From assembly GCA_963667435.1 (NCBI GenBank), contig OY763414.1, positions 1,240,001 to 1,304,000 on the forward strand: a DNA stretch of 64,000 bases. The letters run 5' to 3'. Origin of the DNA: Marispirochaeta sp963667435. Lineage in GTDB: Bacteria > Spirochaetota > Spirochaetia > JC444 > Marispirochaetaceae. The notes below the pieces were generated by a model. It saw only the letters and a list, made by a program, of their open reading frames with translations, was not told the DNA's origin and did no database searches. Made by a program: the position numbers and the translations under genes. Of this stretch, positions 18,760 through 26,344 are shown piece after piece (the stretch's first letter is position 1; each line of letters opens with the position of its first letter).

Positions 18760-19809
18760 TCAGTTACCTAAAACCAGGCCGTCAAAATAGCCTCGGACAG
18801 AGCCGATAAACTCTTTTTCCACCGCCGTGCTTATATCGTCATAGGCAAAGGAGCGGGCAGCTTCATCGGTGACTCCGGAGGCCTTGTTCTGATTCTCGTA
18901 GGAGATAAGTGATTTACCATCGGGGCCGACAAACTCCAGGGAGAGCTGCCAGCGTACGGATTTATACTTGGGATTAAGCTCCATGGATTCCATGCTGACG
19001 GAACCCCTGATTTTCATCATGGCAGGATCGGCAGTGGGAAAGCGTTCCGAACTGAGAGACTGACGGACAACGGAGGCAACACGGTCGCCAGTGTCACCGG
19101 AAATCTGGATGGAGATTGTCATCTGTGATGCGGTATCAGCCTTGGCCTGCTGCACCTTTTTTGTATCGTAGGGAACCTTCGACATGGAATAGTAAGCCTG
19201 AGAAATAATTCGGAGCTGATCCAGGAGCATTTCATTGCTCTGGGCAATAACAGATGCAGCCGAAATGTAGGCATACTTTTTAATGGGATCCGACTGGGAC
19301 TGATAGCTTCCCAGATAATCCTGAACAAAACTGCTGTTCTTGCTGATGAGGTCCTGATAGATTCTGCCGGTGGCCATTCTGTCTATGTAGGCAATAACAT
19401 GTACCCTGCCCTCTCCGTCAACGGCAGCCTCTCCGAACTGCACGTTCAAAAGTGTCTGGTTTGACTGAACATTGGTGGACTGGGCCAGCATGAGTTCGCT
19501 CTCTGACATGGAGCCCGAAGGGCCGACAAGGTCTTTGTAACGCTCCGCAGTGTTCACATCCACGCTTATTTCAGATTTAAAAATCTGACTCAAGCCTGCC
19601 ATGGCGCTCTGTTCGGCAGCACGACGGGTATCGCCGGTTCCAATGGCGGTCATGAATTTATCGTCCGGATAGACACTCTGGGGATCCAGATACCAGCCGG
19701 GCATATTGTCGGTGCCTGCAGCTGACGATGAACCGCCGGAAGAAACGCATCCGGTTACCGCTAAAAGCAGCATCAGAACACTCAGGGCTGTAAGTACAAT
19801 TTTTTTCAT
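18760..19809 (-). CDS. LPP20-family lipoprotein
   Basis: A 349-residue envelope lipoprotein with a 20-residue signal peptide and lipobox VTGC (C21). The LPP20 signature follows directly: MPGWYLDPQSVYPDDKFMTAIGTGDTRRAAEQSAMAGLSQIF. A mostly helical, Gln/Ser-rich region follows, then a C-terminal beta domain. It is the last gene of an operon with an LpoB-like and a COG3014 lipoprotein, a trio that recurs in many Gram-negative bacteria. The association with LpoB suggests a role in envelope or peptidoglycan maintenance; the molecular function is not known. The ATG has a good AGGAG ribosome binding site. Confidence 0.82.
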   Translation of the reverse strand: MKKIVLTALSVLMLLLAVTGCVSSGGSSSAAGTDNMPGWYLDPQSVYPDDKFMTAIGTGDTRRAAEQSAMAGLSQIFKSEISVDVNTAERYKDLVGPSGSMSESELMLAQSTNVQSNQTLLNVQFGEAAVDGEGRVHVIAYIDRMATGRIYQDLISKNSSFVQDYLGSYQSQSDPIKKYAYISAASVIAQSNEMLLDQLRIISQAYYSMSKVPYDTKKVQQAKADTASQMTISIQISGDTGDRVASVVRQSLSSERFPTADPAMMKIRGSVSMESMELNPKYKSVRWQLSLEFVGPDGKSLISYENQNKASGVTDEAARSFAYDDISTAVEKEFIGSVRGYFDGLVLGN

Positions 19810-19845
19810 GGATTTCTCCTTCTCTCTGTTTTTCTGTCTGTAGGC

Positions 19846-21264
19846 CTATCTATTTGCATAGGATGTAACAAGATTCAACCCGTTCTCTGATAAATTCCGG
19901 TTGCCTAGATCATCACTGAAAACAAGCACGCCGTCGGAGAAGTACTCTACGCTGACCTGGTGTTCTCCCGGGGGAACCTCAAATTCACGCACAAAGGCAT
20001 AAGCGGGAAAGTATCTGCTTATTCTGAGGTCCGCCTGTTCCGATGCCTCTACTGCCACATCGGCTACAATGGAACCGAGGAGTCCCATTGCGAGACCGCC
20101 TCGCTCCTGCATCTGCTCCTTACCCTTCTGGGCAATAATGCCTTTGATGATTGTTCTGGTAACGGTTTTCATGAAAATAATGGGATACTTAACCTGAAAA
20201 GTCGCACGGGCAATCTTTTCTATATTCTCCATAAGAAAGAGCTCACCCTGGCGTTCGCCGTCCACCACCAGGTAGATGGCATTTGCCGAAGTTCCCTGCA
20301 TGTCCATGTAGGGAAGCTGGAACTTGAAACGGTATCCACCCTCTACTCCGGGCCAGAAGAATGAGTTATATCCTGTGGGAATAAGCACACCGGAGTCATC
20401 CTCATCGGTAGTCAGAATGGATACCTGATTGGGACCGGTGGCAATGGTAAGGGTCTTTGCCTTTTTAACCGGAGACCGGCCTGCAAAGGCCAGGACACTG
20501 AGGCGTGCTCCGTTTTTCGGAGCCTTGAGCACTGAATTATCCACAGGAGGAACAAAGTTATAGATATCCGGCTGCAGCTGATAAGCTTGTATGAACTTCT
20601 CATAATCGATGGCGGCACCGTCAATATCGCCCTCGGCACGGTAAAGCAGCATGCTTACGTATCGGGCCAGAGCACTGTTGTAGAACTGGTTTGAGCCGGC
20701 TTCCAGGGCAACAGCTTTATCGTCGCTACTGTTGTAGCCTGCAGCCAGGGAGTTGTACTTGTCTTCCAGAAGATTGAGTTTGTTGTTTACCCTGCGGACT
20801 TCCACAAAGCCTGCATCAAATTCACCGAGATTAAGATAATCCAGGGCCTTGAAAACGTTTAGGTAGATATCTTCATAGTCCTCACCGGCATAGTCCATCA
20901 CATTATCGTTGAGCAGCAGAGAGCCCGCCGCCTGGGTTATACTGGTGGAGAAATACTGTTCTATGAGCCGCTCGGCTTCGTCCAGATGCTGAATACTCTG
21001 GTTATAGTCACCGCCGTAGTGGTAGAGCATGCCAAGATCAAGATAGTAGAGAACCTTGTCTTTATCTTTATAATAGGATGACCGGTCATCTCCGCTCATG
21101 GAAGCAGCGGCATCCAGATACCGTCCTTCCGCTACTGCAGCATCAACTTCAACAAACGCCTCGTTTCTGGTGGTACAGGAAAATAGAAAAAGAACTGCAA
21201 AACCGAAAAGAAAAGCCCCCTTCAAAAAATGAAAGAGGGCTTTGTTTCTGCCGGAAGTTACCAT
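19846..21264 (-). CDS. COG3014-family lipoprotein with TPR-like helices
   Basis: A 472-residue lipoprotein. The signal sequence ends in the lipobox LFSC (C30). Residues about 45-260 are TPR-like helical repeats (GRYLDAAASM, LDLGMLYHYGGDYNQSIQHLDEAERL, LNVFKALDYLNLGEFDAGFVEVRRVNNKL), and residues about 270-472 are beta-rich with VLIPTGYNSFFWPG and a C-terminal PPGEHQVSVEYFSDG. This is the layout of COG3014 proteins. It overlaps the upstream LpoB-like gene by 7 nt and is followed by LPP20, so the three are probably co-produced at the outer membrane. The function is unknown. Confidence 0.8.
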   Translation of the reverse strand: MVTSGRNKALFHFLKGAFLFGFAVLFLFSCTTRNEAFVEVDAAVAEGRYLDAAASMSGDDRSSYYKDKDKVLYYLDLGMLYHYGGDYNQSIQHLDEAERLIEQYFSTSITQAAGSLLLNDNVMDYAGEDYEDIYLNVFKALDYLNLGEFDAGFVEVRRVNNKLNLLEDKYNSLAAGYNSSDDKAVALEAGSNQFYNSALARYVSMLLYRAEGDIDGAAIDYEKFIQAYQLQPDIYNFVPPVDNSVLKAPKNGARLSVLAFAGRSPVKKAKTLTIATGPNQVSILTTDEDDSGVLIPTGYNSFFWPGVEGGYRFKFQLPYMDMQGTSANAIYLVVDGERQGELFLMENIEKIARATFQVKYPIIFMKTVTRTIIKGIIAQKGKEQMQERGGLAMGLLGSIVADVAVEASEQADLRISRYFPAYAFVREFEVPPGEHQVSVEYFSDGVLVFSDDLGNRNLSENGLNLVTSYANR

Positions 21265-21872
21265 CGAACCTTGCTCTGCTCAACAAGCTTCTTGATTTTC
21301 TTGGTACCAAGCCAGACCTTTTCCATGTTCTCTATGTTGATAAGTTCCATATCTACCTGATACAGAACCGCGCGCTTGCCTTCAACAGCATCCACCTGTG
21401 AAGTGATAACTCCCAAAAGCATGAAGTCTGCTCCGGTTTCTTCACCCAGGCGTTTGATGGTCTCCTGTGATGCTTCTAACTGCTGATCTTCCTTCTCGGC
21501 CCGTACACCGGCCCGCTCGGATGCATTTGCGACGAAGGTTACTTGTCCGCCGTTAATGAGCTCACGCTCTATATCCTTGACGAAGGGGGTGGTATCAATG
21601 TGCTCGGAACTACGGTTGCGCATGGAGCCGACAATAACCACGGGCTTTTTACCCTGAGCCTGACGGAAATCTCCAAGCCAGGGACGGCTTGTCATATCCT
21701 GTATCATCTCTTCTGCTACAAGACGGCTGTCGGTATCGTTCCAGCGGCCGCTCAAATCGGTCTGGGTATCCGCTGCAGTACGCTGCACCGAGGTTCCGGT
21801 GGTGGTACATCCGGCAAAAATAAGCAATACGGCGATTATAAGCACGGGTAGGAAGGTAAGCTTTGCTCTCAT
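21258..21872 (-). CDS. lpoB: LpoB-like lipoprotein (penicillin-binding protein activator family)
   Basis: A 204-residue lipoprotein with lipobox FAGC (C22). After a short Thr/Gln-rich linker comes the LpoB fold: VAEEMIQDMTSRPWLGDF, KKPVVIVGSMRNRSSEHIDTTPFVKDIERELINGG, ADFMLLGVITSQVD, and a final VDMELINIENMEKVWLGTKKIKK. LpoB stimulates a class A PBP from the outer membrane in enterobacteria; whether that holds here is inference. First gene of the LpoB-COG3014-LPP20 operon. Confidence 0.8.
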   Translation of the reverse strand: MRAKLTFLPVLIIAVLLIFAGCTTTGTSVQRTAADTQTDLSGRWNDTDSRLVAEEMIQDMTSRPWLGDFRQAQGKKPVVIVGSMRNRSSEHIDTTPFVKDIERELINGGQVTFVANASERAGVRAEKEDQQLEASQETIKRLGEETGADFMLLGVITSQVDAVEGKRAVLYQVDMELINIENMEKVWLGTKKIKKLVEQSKVRW

Positions 21873-21913
21873 AACTATTTAACGCTCCTTTTTCAGTGAT
21901 CTGTCACTTGAAA

Positions 21914-21942
21914 AGCATAGCTAAACATATATCACGGGTCAA
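21914..21942 (-). promoter_or_regulatory. Predicted promoter of the LpoB operon
   Basis: On the minus strand TTGACC (21942-21937) is followed after 17 nt by TATGCT (21919-21914). This gives a leader of about 35 nt to the LpoB start, with AAGGAGCG as ribosome binding site. Confidence 0.6.
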
Positions 21943-21977
21943 GCCAAATCTCCCGATGAAAACCGGGAAAAAAGTCG

Positions 21978-22003
21978 CTATGCGCCAGGGACCAGAGCGG
22001 CAG
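21978..22003. repeat. Left copy of a 26-bp direct repeat bounding the toxin-antitoxin pair
   Basis: The core GCCAGGGACCAGAGCGGCAG (21984-22003), with the preceding CTATGC, matches the second copy at 22595-22620 in 25 of 26 positions. The copies are 617 bp apart in the same orientation and enclose exactly the BrnT/antitoxin genes. Confidence 0.8.
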
Positions 22004-22025
22004 TTTCCAAATTAAAAGAAAGCGA

Positions 22026-22292
22026 TTAGGCAACAGTTTCGAGATGGTGATTTCGAAGAACCCTGGTAATGCTTGCCGTTTCTTCGCCGGTTAAAGGAGT
22101 TTTCCGTTTGACTTTGGCCTGAAGGGTCTGGATATTGATTCCAGCCTCCCTGGCTATGGCTGACAAATTCAGAATTGATGCAATGTCTGCCAGACGTTCA
22201 ATGGATAACACGACTCTGGTATCAAAATAGTCGAGAACCGACTCTCCAGCATCAAAACGCTGCTCAAGGTTTTTGCTGGTTGTATCGTTCAT
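22026..22292 (-). CDS. Putative antitoxin with BrnA-type N-terminus
   Basis: An 88-residue protein. Its N-terminus LEQRFDAGESVLDYFD matches the segment found at the start of antitoxins that pair with DUF497/BrnT toxins. The C-terminal half (IASILNLSAIAREAGINIQTLQAKVKRKTPL) looks like a helix-turn-helix that would bind the operon's own promoter. It is downstream of, and overlaps by 29 nt, the BrnT-like toxin gene, the usual BrnTA order. It is not a canonical ribbon-helix-helix BrnA, so the DNA-binding part may have been exchanged. The pair lies between direct repeats. Confidence 0.7.
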   Translation of the reverse strand: MNDTTSKNLEQRFDAGESVLDYFDTRVVLSIERLADIASILNLSAIAREAGINIQTLQAKVKRKTPLTGEETASITRVLRNHHLETVA

Positions 22293-22563
22293 AAAGTGCT
22301 TTCTCCTCTTTCCGCGCTCTTCTTACACTGATCAATCTGGTTACCATACTCCTCTCAGTAAAAACAGCTGTCCAATATTGCTTACCGATTTTTCCTATGG
22401 CCAGAAACCGCGGCTCATCAGGAAATCGGGAAGGAAGAATCAGCAGAGAAGGATCTGTCCACAGAGCCTGCGCATCTACAAAATCGATTCCATGCTTTCC
22501 TGCATTATTTTCTGATTTCTGTTGATTGTATTCAAACTTCATTTGATAGGGTGAGTATTGCAT
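22264..22563 (-). CDS. brnT: BrnT-family (DUF497) toxin
   Basis: A 99-residue protein with the DUF497 hallmarks: MKFEYNQQKSENNAGKHGIDFVDAQALW near the start, then DEPRFLAIGKIGKQYWTAVFTER and the C-terminal RLISVRRARKEEKALYE. BrnT is a ribonuclease of RelE-like fold. The ATG at 22563 or an internal ATG at 22542 (before KFEYN) may be the true start; the second gives the usual family length. It overlaps the antitoxin gene by 29 nt. The key Arg and Glu residues near the C-terminus appear intact, so it is likely functional. Confidence 0.8.
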   Translation of the reverse strand: MQYSPYQMKFEYNQQKSENNAGKHGIDFVDAQALWTDPSLLILPSRFPDEPRFLAIGKIGKQYWTAVFTERSMVTRLISVRRARKEEKALYERYNQQKP

Positions 22564-22594
22564 AATTTCTTATGCAAATCAAGCAAGAAAGGTT

Positions 22595-22620
22595 CTACGC
22601 GCCAGGGACCAGAGCGGCAG
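22595..22620. repeat. Right copy of the 26-bp direct repeat
   Basis: It carries the same core (22601-22620) preceded by CTACGC, one mismatch to the left copy at 21978-22003. It runs directly into a very GC-rich block (22621-22760) that the left copy lacks. Confidence 0.8.
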
Positions 22621-22760
22621 CCCGTCCCCGGGGGCCAGAGGGCGCCCCGGCGGAGGGGACGGAGCCGGAAGGAGCCCCTGCGCAGGACTATGCAGAAATT
22701 GCCGGCTGCCCCCGGGGACGGCTACGAGCGGAGGGCCCGGTTCAGGCGCCCAGAATATAA
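22621..22760. repeat. Very GC-rich block with a long inverted repeat
   Basis: CCGTCCCCGGGGGC (22622-22635) and GCCCCCGGGGACGG (22708-22721) are perfect 14-bp inverted repeats 72 nt apart, with further GC-rich self-complementary segments between. The composition contrasts sharply with the neighbouring genes. Short frames through it look non-coding. It lies between the toxin-antitoxin promoter and the 3' end of the beta-barrel gene, and may be a mobile palindromic element. Confidence 0.5.
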
Positions 22761-22773
22761 AGAACAAGCGGTA

Positions 22774-23574
22774 TTATTCGGCAGTGGAGAAGGAATACCC
22801 CAGAGAGATGCTGAATATGTCGACATTGTCCTCTTTTCGAAACATGGAGCTTAGAGAGACATTATAGGGTTTGTAGAGAAGGTCAAAGCCGATGACCATG
22901 GATCCGTAGGGATCGAGGCTGCCGCTGGTGCTTTCAAGACCGCTGGCAGAGTAGTAATAGTCGCCGGAGTACTCGATGATGTAGCCGCCAAACGAGTAGC
23001 TGTATATTCCGTATGGGCTGAGAACAAACTCACCTAAACCGATGTTTGCCTGGGCCCCCAGGGCGGGAATCAGGGAGAGATTGAGGGATTGGGCCTTAAG
23101 GTCGACGGCATCCCACTGGCTGACGGTGATGAGTGCATTGGCTCCAAGGCTTCCGAATCCGAGAATGTCCAGATCCGGACGAGCGTAGAGTCGTAAAACG
23201 GGAGTGAAATTCATTAACAGAGGGACAGAGGTTACGCTCATGCCGGTTATGTCGCCGAAAAGTACACCGGCTGCGGAGGACTGGGTGTAAAGGAAGTCGG
23301 CTGTTTCGGTTTTCTGTTTTGTGTAGCTAAAAGAAAGTCCGTCGAAGCGCCAGTCTGCACTGCTGTCGGTGCTGGTAATGCTCAGGTAGCTTCCACGAAC
23401 AGAATGAACGGTGACGCCGGGTTCAAAGACCGGATACCCCACGGGAGGCGGTGCTATGGTGAACTGAAAGCTTCCTTCCGGTGATGAGTCGGCCATAAGC
23501 GGGACAGGTATAAGCAATGCTGTGAAAATAAGTGTTACAAGCAGGATTGTCCATTTGGTATATCTCGATTTCAT
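22774..23574 (-). CDS. Secreted beta-rich protein, probable outer-membrane barrel
   Basis: A 266-residue protein with a clear signal peptide (hydrophobic 9-25, cleavage after MAD or thereabouts). The remainder alternates polar and aromatic residues in strand-like segments (LSFSYTKQKTETADFLY, VLRLYARPDLDILGF, YGIYSYSFGGYIIEYSG, VIGFDLLYKPYNVSLSS, FSISLGYSF). This is typical of a small transmembrane beta-barrel or autotransporter-like porin. It does not end in F or W, but the GYSF four residues from the end is close. I recognise no named family. It stands alone, divergent from the lipoprotein/FecR genes at 23733. Confidence 0.65.
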   Translation of the reverse strand: MKSRYTKWTILLVTLIFTALLIPVPLMADSSPEGSFQFTIAPPPVGYPVFEPGVTVHSVRGSYLSITSTDSSADWRFDGLSFSYTKQKTETADFLYTQSSAAGVLFGDITGMSVTSVPLLMNFTPVLRLYARPDLDILGFGSLGANALITVSQWDAVDLKAQSLNLSLIPALGAQANIGLGEFVLSPYGIYSYSFGGYIIEYSGDYYYSASGLESTSGSLDPYGSMVIGFDLLYKPYNVSLSSMFRKEDNVDIFSISLGYSFSTAE

Positions 23575-23732
23575 CCGTTTACTCCATTGTATACATTTTA
23601 ATCTAATTCAAGCCATTTTGCCAATAAATAATATATACAGGAAACCGCATTACCTGAAATTACTTGAAATAAGAGTCTCCGGGGGGTACTCTGATTGGGT
23701 GAGTAATTTTTTATGAGAAAAAAGGAGTCAGT

Positions 23733-24170
23733 ATGAAATATGCCGTACCGCTTCTGTTGACGGTACTTTTATTGGGAGCCTGCAGTACGGTACCCACCGA
23801 AAAAGACGGGTTTTCCTTTGTGGAACTGATTAACAGCGGAGACTGGCAGGAGCTGGCCGATATGACCGGAAGCCCTTTTCTGCTTGATACAGAGATGATT
23901 ATGCGCCCTGCAGATACCCGGGAGTTCTGGAAGATTCTGTCTGAAGGCGGGTTCGGCCTGGGTGAAGCGGAGTTTGCCGTTCTTGATGATCCGGCGGATT
24001 CGGTCCGTTACGGAAGCGGCCTTGAGATTGAGCAGTTTTTTGCCAAGTACGTGCCGGAAGATGCGGTTACCTTTGTAGTTGACGGCGGTCCGGGCAAGTT
24101 CTTTTTAACCGTAGGCAAGAATGACAAACGGAAAAACCGCATTTATGCCTTTACGGGCCCTGTGGAATAG
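23733..24170 (+). CDS. Hypothetical lipoprotein
   Basis: A 145-residue lipoprotein with lipobox LGAC (C17) and a mature part rich in acidic and aromatic residues (SFVELINSGDWQELADMTGSPFLLD, EFWKILSEGGFGLGEAEF). It may be a small NTF2-like or SnoaL-like fold, but the call is weak. An AAAGGAG ribosome binding site precedes the ATG. It lies 11 nt before the FecR-domain gene, so the two are probably co-transcribed. Confidence 0.65.
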   Translation: MKYAVPLLLTVLLLGACSTVPTEKDGFSFVELINSGDWQELADMTGSPFLLDTEMIMRPADTREFWKILSEGGFGLGEAEFAVLDDPADSVRYGSGLEIEQFFAKYVPEDAVTFVVDGGPGKFFLTVGKNDKRKNRIYAFTGPVE

Positions 24171-24181
24171 AGGGGAGATTT

Positions 24182-25213
24182 ATGAAACAAAGCATTCTGA
24201 TTTTTGCCGCTGTTTTTGCGGTTCTTTTATGCTCCACCGCCCTATATGCCGAGGTTGCCACTGTTGAATACGTGGAAGGCTGGGTTGATTTGCGCTACCC
24301 CGACGGCGAGTTAGTTGAAGCATTTATCGGAGATGCCCTAAACCGGGATGATGCTATTGTTACCGGCGATGACGGTATTGCAACCCTGGGCAACAAGGGA
24401 GCCGTGGAGATTACGGTAAAACCGAACTCGGTGTTCAGCCTGCGGGAGATTGATTCCGGAGGAGAGAAAGAGACGGTTATGCATACAGCGCTGGGAGCTG
24501 TGAGCTTCAAGTTCAACCGGCTTTTAGGCAAAGAGCCGCGGATTTCCACACCAAGTTCTGTTGCGGGTGTGCGGGGTACGGAGTTTACTGTATATGCCGG
24601 CGATGAAGGGTCTACCCTTTTTACGGTTGATTCCGGCGAGGTTCAGGTTGTGAGCCAGGGTGTTCCGGTGACGCTGTATGAAGGTGAAGGTGTTGAAGTT
24701 AAGGCGGGACGGGCGCCGGGGGCGAAATTCCAAAAAAAAGGGAACCCCATCGACTACTCTGACTGGATAGCCGCAAAGCAGGAAGAATTTTCAGAAGATC
24801 CGATTGCTGGGCTGCGTGGGATTCAGCGACAGATGGAAGATTATGCTAGAGAAGTACAAAGCCTCAGCATGATCTTAAAAGAAACAAAAGACCATATAAC
24901 CGAATTAAGACAACAATATGACAATATTTCAGGAGAAAAGGGAAAAGAAATAGCTGATAAGTTTTATGATGAAAACGTAAAGCCTGTGGAACGGGAGATT
25001 TCCCCACTCGTTCAGAATATACGTTACTTCACATTATCCGCGTTTTCTCTTAAACGCTTTGTCATAACTAAACAATATATACTTATGAAAGCTGCAGTCT
25101 TAACCAGGCAGATAGATTCTACTCTATATTCAGAGTTTATCAGCTACATGAATGAAATAGAATCTAACTTTAACCAAAATATCAGCGAATATATTGTTGC
25201 ATATGATATTTAA
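24182..25213 (+). CDS. Secreted FecR-domain protein with helical C-terminus
   Basis: A 343-residue exported protein (signal peptide about 1-23, ALYAEV). Residues about 28-180 form a FecR-type beta domain: VEYVEGWVDLR, GDALNRDDAIVTGDDGIATL, KPNSVFSLREI, LGAVSFKFNRL, STPSSVAGVRGTEFTVY and FTVDSGEVQVVSQG. Residues about 205-343 are helical with likely coiled coil (LRGIQRQMEDYAREVQSLSMILKETKDHITELRQQYDNI). FecR domains usually relay periplasmic signals to sigma factors, but without an inner-membrane anchor this is more likely a stand-alone surface or periplasmic protein, as is common in spirochaetes. It is followed by a small lipoprotein gene. Confidence 0.75.
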   Translation: MKQSILIFAAVFAVLLCSTALYAEVATVEYVEGWVDLRYPDGELVEAFIGDALNRDDAIVTGDDGIATLGNKGAVEITVKPNSVFSLREIDSGGEKETVMHTALGAVSFKFNRLLGKEPRISTPSSVAGVRGTEFTVYAGDEGSTLFTVDSGEVQVVSQGVPVTLYEGEGVEVKAGRAPGAKFQKKGNPIDYSDWIAAKQEEFSEDPIAGLRGIQRQMEDYAREVQSLSMILKETKDHITELRQQYDNISGEKGKEIADKFYDENVKPVEREISPLVQNIRYFTLSAFSLKRFVITKQYILMKAAVLTRQIDSTLYSEFISYMNEIESNFNQNISEYIVAYDI

Positions 25214-25229
25214 CAGCAGGAGGATTAGA

Positions 25230-25646
25230 ATGAAAAAAATAATATTGGGATTATTGGCAATTACTCTTATTCTGGCTTTTTTCACAAGCTGCGAAGAAGT
25301 TTTACCTGTATCCAAAACAGAGCGAATTGCGCTCTTTGTTGGAGATCTCAAAGCTGGCGGTTCATATTCCGGAGTTCCTGACAACTTTTCGGAAGCAGAC
25401 ATGACAAACGACTGGGGAACAGTCACCTCTGGAGCGACCTATTGGGGAGCATCCCCCTGGGATAACATGACTTTTGCATATACAATTGACTCTTCTGACT
25501 CCACAACCGTAACAACAACTTTCGCTGCTTCTTCTGGATCCCCATATACAGTCAAATTCTACTTTGTTAAAGATTCAAACATATCAGGTGCGGATGTATG
25601 GCTTATATATCAAATATGGGTTGATGGTTCCCAAGAATTATACTGA
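25230..25646 (+). CDS. Small hypothetical lipoprotein
   Basis: A 138-residue lipoprotein. The ATG at 25230 is chosen because AGGAGG lies 6 nt upstream and a normal lipoprotein signal follows (lipobox FTSC, C21). The mature part is Ser/Thr- and Trp-rich with beta-strand character (SGATYWGASPWDNMTFAYTI, STTVTTTFAAS, YTVKFYFVKDS). No family is recognised. It ends the FecR cluster and is followed by a terminator. Confidence 0.6.
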   Translation: MKKIILGLLAITLILAFFTSCEEVLPVSKTERIALFVGDLKAGGSYSGVPDNFSEADMTNDWGTVTSGATYWGASPWDNMTFAYTIDSSDSTTVTTTFAASSGSPYTVKFYFVKDSNISGADVWLIYQIWVDGSQELY

Positions 25647-25667
25647 CATAAACATTTTATATTAGAT

Positions 25668-25708
25668 AAAAAACCGCCGAGGAGATTCCCGGCGGTTTTT
25701 CTTTTTTA
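25668..25708 (+). terminator. Intrinsic terminator after the FecR/lipoprotein genes
   Basis: CCGCC (25674-25678) pairs with GGCGG (25691-25695), extended by flanking A/T pairs (AAAAAACCGCC with GGCGGTTTTT), and is followed by a T-rich tract. It could work on both strands. Confidence 0.8.
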
Positions 25709-25837
25709 CGACTGCCTGGTGTTCTTCGCGGCAACAGTGTGGGCTAATCTCTATGCCTGAAACTCTGGTTTTATTCACTATCGAATCAATATTACGCGAC
25801 TGGAGCGGCGTATCAGGGCAGAAGCACCTCTCCTGCG

Positions 25838-25930
25838 CCCCCCTCACCCTGCCCTCTCCCAGAGGGAGAGGGTATATGACGCGAGAGGCCCCCTCGCCTT
25901 TTGGGAGAGGGGGTTTGGGGGTGAGGGTCG
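25838..25930. repeat. Imperfect palindromic repeat (REP/MITE-like)
   Basis: The left arm (25839-25860: CCCCCTCACCC then GCCCTCTCCC) is complementary with small gaps to the right arm (25903-25928: GGGAGAGGG then GGGGGTGAGGG). Inner arms CCCTCTCCC/AGGGAGAGGG add a second hairpin. Such CTCTCCC/GGGAGAG palindromes occur as dispersed elements in many genomes. The remainder of 25709-26038 holds no credible gene. Confidence 0.6.
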
Positions 25931-26038
25931 GCGAATTACCATTTTTCAGCGACTAATTTGATCATATCACGCCCTCTGCACCCCAGAAGCAAATAAAACC
26001 AAACTTGACAATCCCTACTCAGATAGTAAAATACCTCT

Positions 26039-26344
26039 ATGAAGCTCCCGAAAATAGAAATTGATGATTCCATAATTGAAACCCTCTCCCGGAAACACCA
26101 GATAAAAGAACTTTCGTGCTTCGGATCTGTCTTGCGGGAAGACTTCAATGAATACAGCGACATCGACATTCTGGTTGTATTTGAAAAGGAAGCTGATTAC
26201 TCATTGTTTGACATTTTTCAGATTAGAGAAGAATTTTCCTCCGCTTTAGGAAAGAAAGTAAATCTTATTGAAAAGGATAGCCTGAGAAACCCTTACCGTC
26301 GCGATAATATTCTTAAAAACTCCAGGATTATCTATGCCGCTTAG
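26039..26344 (+). CDS. mntA: MntA-type minimal nucleotidyltransferase antitoxin
   Basis: A 101-residue MNT-domain protein. The catalytic motif GS-x10-DxD is exact: GSVLREDFNEYSDID. A C-terminal GKKVNLIEKDSLRNPYRRDNILKNSRIIYA follows, as in MntA. MntA adds AMP units to its partner HepT and so blocks that RNase (known for the family). It overlaps the hepT start by 11 nt in the standard MntA-HepT order. The partner here is frameshifted, so this gene may be a relic of an inactivated pair. Confidence 0.82.
   Translation: MKLPKIEIDDSIIETLSRKHQIKELSCFGSVLREDFNEYSDIDILVVFEKEADYSLFDIFQIREEFSSALGKKVNLIEKDSLRNPYRRDNILKNSRIIYAA

Noticed and set aside
22558..22854. Plus-strand frames through the GC-rich block (Pro/Arg/Gly-rich)
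   Set aside because: Low-complexity translation of palindromic DNA that overlaps the end of a real gene on the other strand.
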